From: an uncultured Lachnospiraceae bacterium
GTDB lineage: Bacteria; Bacillota; Clostridia; Lachnospirales; Lachnospiraceae
Assembly: GCA_958446555.1 (NCBI GenBank)
Contig: CAUCWU010000105.1
Coordinates: 1 to 7,693, forward strand
Length of the DNA: 7,693 bases
Direction of reading: 5' to 3'
The position numbers and the translations under genes were made by a program. The notes below the pieces were generated by a model, which saw nothing but the letters and a program-made list of their open reading frames with translations, searched no databases and was not told the origin of the DNA. Shown here one piece after another: positions 4,274 to 7,693 of the stretch; within the stretch, counting starts at the first letter, position 1, and each line of letters begins with the position of its first letter.

Positions 4274-6235
4274 ATGCAGGAGCGCTGTAAAATAGGAGTT
4301 GTGATTGGCAATGCTAACTCACCGCACGCAATCAACATTATGAAGGGAATTGATCAGGCATCAAAGGAGTGCGATGTGCAGTTAATGTATTTTATGAATG
4401 TGAGCAGTCCTTATACAGCGCAGCTGTATCCACCTGATACATCAATAGGATGGGATTATCAAAAAAGTGCAATTTATGATTATGCGAGATATGTCAAAGC
4501 AGATGTCTTAATTATGACATATGGCATGATGAGCATTTTTATGAAGAGTGATTATGGAAAGCAGTATCTGGAATATTTTCGCAATGTTCCATGTGTGCTC
4601 ATAAATGAGCAGACCGACAGACCTAATTGGACGTCTATTATTGTCGATAATTATAATGGAATGTATGAATTAGTGGAGCATTTAGTGCGTGACCATGGGT
4701 ATCATAATTTCGCTTTTTTGGCAGGACCGCCTGGAAATACAGATGCCTGCCAGCGAAAAAGAGCATTTTTAGATGTTATGAAAAAATATGATCTGCCAAT
4801 GGATGAAAGCCACATTGAAACAGGCGATTTTTCAGAGTGTGTACAGACACAGGTAAATGCACTGTTAGATCGAATCCCTAATCTTCAGGCAATAGTATGT
4901 GCTAATGATGTGATGGCACTGACTGCTTATCAGGAATGTGAAAAGCGTGGACTTCATATTGGACATGATATTGCTGTTACCGGTTTTGATGACTGGGAGC
5001 GTATTCGTCACGTGCCAGTGCCAATCACGACAATTCGTCAGGATTCTGAACGGTCAGGATATATGGCTGTTTATAGTGCACTTGAGCTGGCGCGAAGCGG
5101 TCAAGGGAAAAATATTGTGATACCAGCGAAGGTATGTGTTAGAGAATCATGTGGCTGTACATGTAAGCAGTTTTCAGGTTTTGATCAAATTGAAAACATG
5201 GGACAAAAATTTGTCTATGAAAAACAAAAAAATACAGTATATCGTCAAAAAACATGGATGGTTCCTATGATCTCCAGAAACATGCTTATTGCATTGCAGG
5301 ATCGCGAGAAATTTCTTAAAAATGCATTAACGCCAATGTCCTTTTTTGGCGTTAAAACGGCGCTGCTTTATGTCTTTAGAAATCCAGTTGAATATAATAT
5401 AGAAAAGGGCTGGGAATTTCCAAATACGATTTATCTGGTTGCGCGTCAGGATGGAGAATGTGTAGAGGTATTTGATGAATATAAAAACGTGGCTTCTTTA
5501 GAAGAATGTGGATTTTCTGAGGAAGGAAGTGTACGCTATCAGCGTAAGCCGAGTGTATTTTGCCTTCAGTCTGGCTCAACGCAGTATGGTGTATTAAGCG
5601 TTGAGATTACGCCAGAGGAAGTGGATATGGTCTATTTGATCAGTATTCAAATGGCAAATGCGCTGATGGCGTATCACACAGAAAAAAAGCGTTTGTCTGT
5701 TCAGCGCGAGCGCGAGCTTTTGCTTGAGGAGCTTCGAAGCAAAAATGAAATTTTAAATTTTGTGTCAGAGCGAGATGAGCTGACGCAGATTAAAAATCGC
5801 CGTGGCTTTATGGAACAGGCAATGGAAATGAATCGTGTTTATAAAAATAGAAAAGCAATTATTCTGTTTGCTGATATGGATGGATTAAAACAAATCAATG
5901 ATAATTATGGTCATGCAGCAGGAGATATTGCAATTTGTGCCTGTGCAGATATTTTAAAGAAAGCTGCCGGAGTACATGGTATAGCAGGACGCCTTGGCGG
6001 CGATGAATTTGCACTTATGATGATTGGCGATGAAACGCGTGCAATTGAATTGATGGAGACTGTGCGAAAAGAGATTGCCATGTATAATGCACAGGGAAAA
6101 AATAAGTTTGTAATTGATATGTCGGTTGGATGTCAGATTGTATTATGTACAGACGAGCTTTCTATTCCAATGGTGCTTGAAAAAGCAGACAAGATCATGT
6201 ATGAAGAAAAGAAAAAGAAGGGAAAGGCAAGATAG
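4274..6235 (+). CDS. Cytosolic LacI-type sugar-binding sensor with GGDEF diguanylate cyclase domain
   Basis: Residues about 5-290 resemble the sugar-binding domain of LacI-family repressors (start CKIGVVIGNANSPH; a distal ANDVMALTAYQECEKRG and AVTGFDDW), but no helix-turn-helix precedes it. It ends in the ESCGC motif (Cys293, Cys295). Residues about 300-465 form a middle domain, perhaps GAF-like (YGVLSVEITPEE). A charged helix, about 468-500, likely a coiled-coil linker, leads into the GGDEF domain (501-653): DELTQIKNRR, metal-site FADMDG (Asp534), and an exact GGDEF at 575-579, so c-di-GMP synthesis from two GTP is expected. The RxxD inhibitory site is absent: the four residues at that place are GVHG. 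No membrane segment or signal peptide is visible. AGGAGG (4261-4266) lies 7 bases before the ATG. Set between an esterase and a fucosidase gene, it probably senses a sugar released by them. Ligand unknown. Confidence 0.9.
   Translation: MQERCKIGVVIGNANSPHAINIMKGIDQASKECDVQLMYFMNVSSPYTAQLYPPDTSIGWDYQKSAIYDYARYVKADVLIMTYGMMSIFMKSDYGKQYLEYFRNVPCVLINEQTDRPNWTSIIVDNYNGMYELVEHLVRDHGYHNFAFLAGPPGNTDACQRKRAFLDVMKKYDLPMDESHIETGDFSECVQTQVNALLDRIPNLQAIVCANDVMALTAYQECEKRGLHIGHDIAVTGFDDWERIRHVPVPITTIRQDSERSGYMAVYSALELARSGQGKNIVIPAKVCVRESCGCTCKQFSGFDQIENMGQKFVYEKQKNTVYRQKTWMVPMISRNMLIALQDREKFLKNALTPMSFFGVKTALLYVFRNPVEYNIEKGWEFPNTIYLVARQDGECVEVFDEYKNVASLEECGFSEEGSVRYQRKPSVFCLQSGSTQYGVLSVEITPEEVDMVYLISIQMANALMAYHTEKKRLSVQRERELLLEELRSKNEILNFVSERDELTQIKNRRGFMEQAMEMNRVYKNRKAIILFADMDGLKQINDNYGHAAGDIAICACADILKKAAGVHGIAGRLGGDEFALMMIGDETRAIELMETVRKEIAMYNAQGKNKFVIDMSVGCQIVLCTDELSIPMVLEKADKIMYEEKKKKGKAR
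5327..5355. repeat. Perfect 10-bp intragenic hairpin in the GGDEF sensor gene
   Basis: TTAACGCCAA (5327-5336) and TTGGCGTTAA (5346-5355) are perfect reverse complements with a 9-base spacer. It lies in the middle domain (around residues 352-361). On the + strand no T-run follows. It could be an RNA hairpin, an operator-like palindrome, or chance. Confidence 0.5.
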
Positions 6236-6241
6236 AAAGCC

Positions 6242-6250
6242 GAGGGAAGG
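6242..6250 (+). promoter_or_regulatory. Ribosome binding site deciding the fucosidase start
   Basis: The purine-rich GAGGGAAGG lies in the 20-base gap after the GGDEF gene and ends 5 bases before the ATG at 6256. It supports that start and translation as part of the same mRNA. Confidence 0.7.
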
Positions 6251-6255
6251 ATCAT

Positions 6256-7693
6256 ATGAGAAAAGAAATTGACAAATTTGTGGAACAGCGCTTGATTTCG
6301 GTTGTGCCGTCAAGACGGCAGATTGCGCATCAAAGAAGAGAATTTTATGGCTTTGTTCATTTTACAGTTAATACATTTACAGGAAAAGAATGGGGTGACG
6401 GGACAGAAGATGAGGCTATCTTTAATCCTGTAAAAATGGATGCTGATCAGTGGTGTGATGCTTTATGCGCTGCAGGCATGAAAGGGCTGATTTTGACATG
6501 CAAGCATCACGATGGTTTTTGCTTATGGCCAAGTCGTTACACAAGGCATACGGTAGCAGCAAGTTCGTATCGTGACGGAAAAGGCGATATTGTAAAGGAA
6601 GTATCAGAAGCCTGCAAAAGACATGGACTGGATTTTGGCATCTACTTGTCACCGTGGGATCGAAATAATTATCTATACGGACAGGGAAAGCCATATGATG
6701 ATTATTTTGTAAATCAGTTAACGGAGCTTCTGACACAATATGGACCAATCTTTGCTGTGTGGTTTGACGGTGCATGTGGGGAAGGATCAAATGGGAAAAA
6801 GCAGTATTATGATTGGGAGAGATATTATGAAGTTGTAAGAAGACTGCAGCCAAATGCCTGTATTCATGTGTGCGGACCAGATGTGCGTTGGTGCGGAAAT
6901 GAGGCTGGAAGTACGAGAGAATCTGAGTGGAGTGTTGTACCGCTTCGCACAAGAGATACGGAAAAGATTCAGGAAAACAGCCAAAAGCAGGACGATACGC
7001 AGTTTAGAGAGCGCATTGTCCGTGCGTCAGATCAGGATTTGGGAAGCTATGAATTGATAAAGGATGAGAAGGAGCTTATCTGGTATCCGGCAGAGGTTAA
7101 TACAAGTATTCGTCCAGGATGGTTTTATCATGAAGAAGAAGACAATCAAGTCAAATCATTGGAAACATTGATTTCAATATATGAACATTCCGTTGGAGGA
7201 AATGCGACGTTTTTATTAAATATCCCGCCGACAAAAGAAGGTTTATTTCATGAAAATGATGTAAAACGACTGCATGAGATCGGTGAATATAAAAAGAAAT
7301 GCTATGGCAAAAACTTGTTAGAGAAAGCATCGCTTTTCTGCGAAGAACAAAAGAAAGGTTTTGAAATCGAGAACGTAAGAAGCGATGATTATGATTCATA
7401 TTTTAAGACATCAGATGGACAAAGAAACTGTAGGATTCACATAAAATTTGATAAAGAGTATGATATTCACCGTGTGGTATTGAAAGAAAATATAAAAAAG
7501 AGTCAGCGTATAGAAGCATTTAGAATTTTAACAGTGCATGATGGCAGTGAAAAATGCATTTTCGAGGGAACAGTGGTTGGCTATAAAAAGATTGCCTTGT
7601 TAGATGAGATCAAAACAAAAGAACTAATAAAAAAGCTCGTAATTGAAATTATAGATTCAAGAGTAGCGCCGACGCTGTCCTATATTGGAATTT
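6256..7693 (+). CDS. Alpha-L-fucosidase, GH29 family, 3'-truncated by window edge
   Basis: The frame is open from the ATG to the last base (479 codons visible) and has no stop in the window. Residues about 30-345 are a GH29 catalytic barrel: HFTVNTFTGKEWGDG near the start, the family motif CKHHDGFCLWPS (HHDG at 84-87), YLSPWDRN, and WFDGACGEG with the probable nucleophile Asp171. Glu216 in GNEAG is a candidate acid/base, by position relative to the nucleophile in the 1,3/1,4-specific GH29 subgroup, which the protein resembles. From about residue 354 a second domain begins that fits an F5/8 type C (discoidin-like) module and is cut by the window end. There is no signal peptide, suggesting cytosolic action on imported fucosylated oligosaccharides. 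It follows the GGDEF sensor by 20 bases and is surely co-transcribed. Linkage specificity is inferred. Confidence 0.93.
   Translation, partial: MRKEIDKFVEQRLISVVPSRRQIAHQRREFYGFVHFTVNTFTGKEWGDGTEDEAIFNPVKMDADQWCDALCAAGMKGLILTCKHHDGFCLWPSRYTRHTVAASSYRDGKGDIVKEVSEACKRHGLDFGIYLSPWDRNNYLYGQGKPYDDYFVNQLTELLTQYGPIFAVWFDGACGEGSNGKKQYYDWERYYEVVRRLQPNACIHVCGPDVRWCGNEAGSTRESEWSVVPLRTRDTEKIQENSQKQDDTQFRERIVRASDQDLGSYELIKDEKELIWYPAEVNTSIRPGWFYHEEEDNQVKSLETLISIYEHSVGGNATFLLNIPPTKEGLFHENDVKRLHEIGEYKKKCYGKNLLEKASLFCEEQKKGFEIENVRSDDYDSYFKTSDGQRNCRIHIKFDKEYDIHRVVLKENIKKSQRIEAFRILTVHDGSEKCIFEGTVVGYKKIALLDEIKTKELIKKLVIEIIDSRVAPTLSYIGI

Noticed and set aside
5320..5355. Minus-strand terminator formed by the intragenic hairpin
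   Set aside because: On the minus strand a short T-run follows only after four other bases and the stem is not GC-rich; no minus-strand gene needs it.
6422..6952. 176-codon minus strand frame
   Set aside because: It is antisense to the GH29 catalytic domain, has no plausible ribosome binding site and encodes no recognisable motif.
1..7693. CRISPR array, tRNA or rRNA genes
   Set aside because: No regularly spaced direct repeats, no cloverleaf and no rRNA-like sequence were seen.

Overview
The window looks like chromosomal DNA of an anaerobic Firmicute of the class Clostridia, most likely a gut Lachnospiraceae-type bacterium. This rests on moderate-to-low G+C, strong purine-rich ribosome binding sites, a T-box leader in front of tyrS, a clostridial-style TnpB/omega-RNA element, and a small sugar-degradation operon containing a cytosolic GGDEF sensor. 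No species-level assignment is possible from the sequence alone.

Layout. (1) Bases 1-1075 are the right-hand part of an IS200/IS605-type (or IS1341-type) element. It holds a 5'-truncated tnpB (cut by the window edge) with an intact RuvC triad and zinc finger, followed by about 200 bases of structured sequence that fit the omega-RNA scaffold and transposon right end. The 20 or so bases after the right end would be the guide. (2) Bases 1117-2865 are a self-contained tyrosyl-tRNA synthetase unit: a near-consensus promoter, a T-box leader with a UAC (Tyr) specifier and a textbook antiterminator/terminator switch, an extra long imperfect palindrome in the 5' UTR, tyrS, and an intrinsic terminator. 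(3) From 2873 to the window end there is a second + strand unit with its own promoter. It encodes an SGNH/GDSL esterase of the CE12 rhamnogalacturonan-acetylesterase type, a 653-residue cytosolic protein with a LacI-type sugar-binding domain and a GGDEF diguanylate cyclase domain, and a GH29 alpha-L-fucosidase with a C-terminal F5/8-type module that runs off the window.

How they work together. The three genes of the last unit are co-directional with short gaps (53 and 20 bases) and no visible terminator between them, so they probably form one operon. None of the three has a visible signal peptide or membrane segment. I infer intracellular trimming (deacetylation and defucosylation) of imported plant or host oligosaccharides, with the middle protein linking binding of a sugar to cyclic-di-GMP synthesis. 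The most interesting items are this sugar-sensing diguanylate cyclase inside a carbohydrate operon and the TnpB omega-RNA with its readable guide next to the tyrS promoter. Smaller structural signals are a perfect 10-bp intragenic hairpin in the GGDEF gene, a hairpin on the tnpB stop codon, and a 10-bp inverted repeat bracketing the omega-RNA region.
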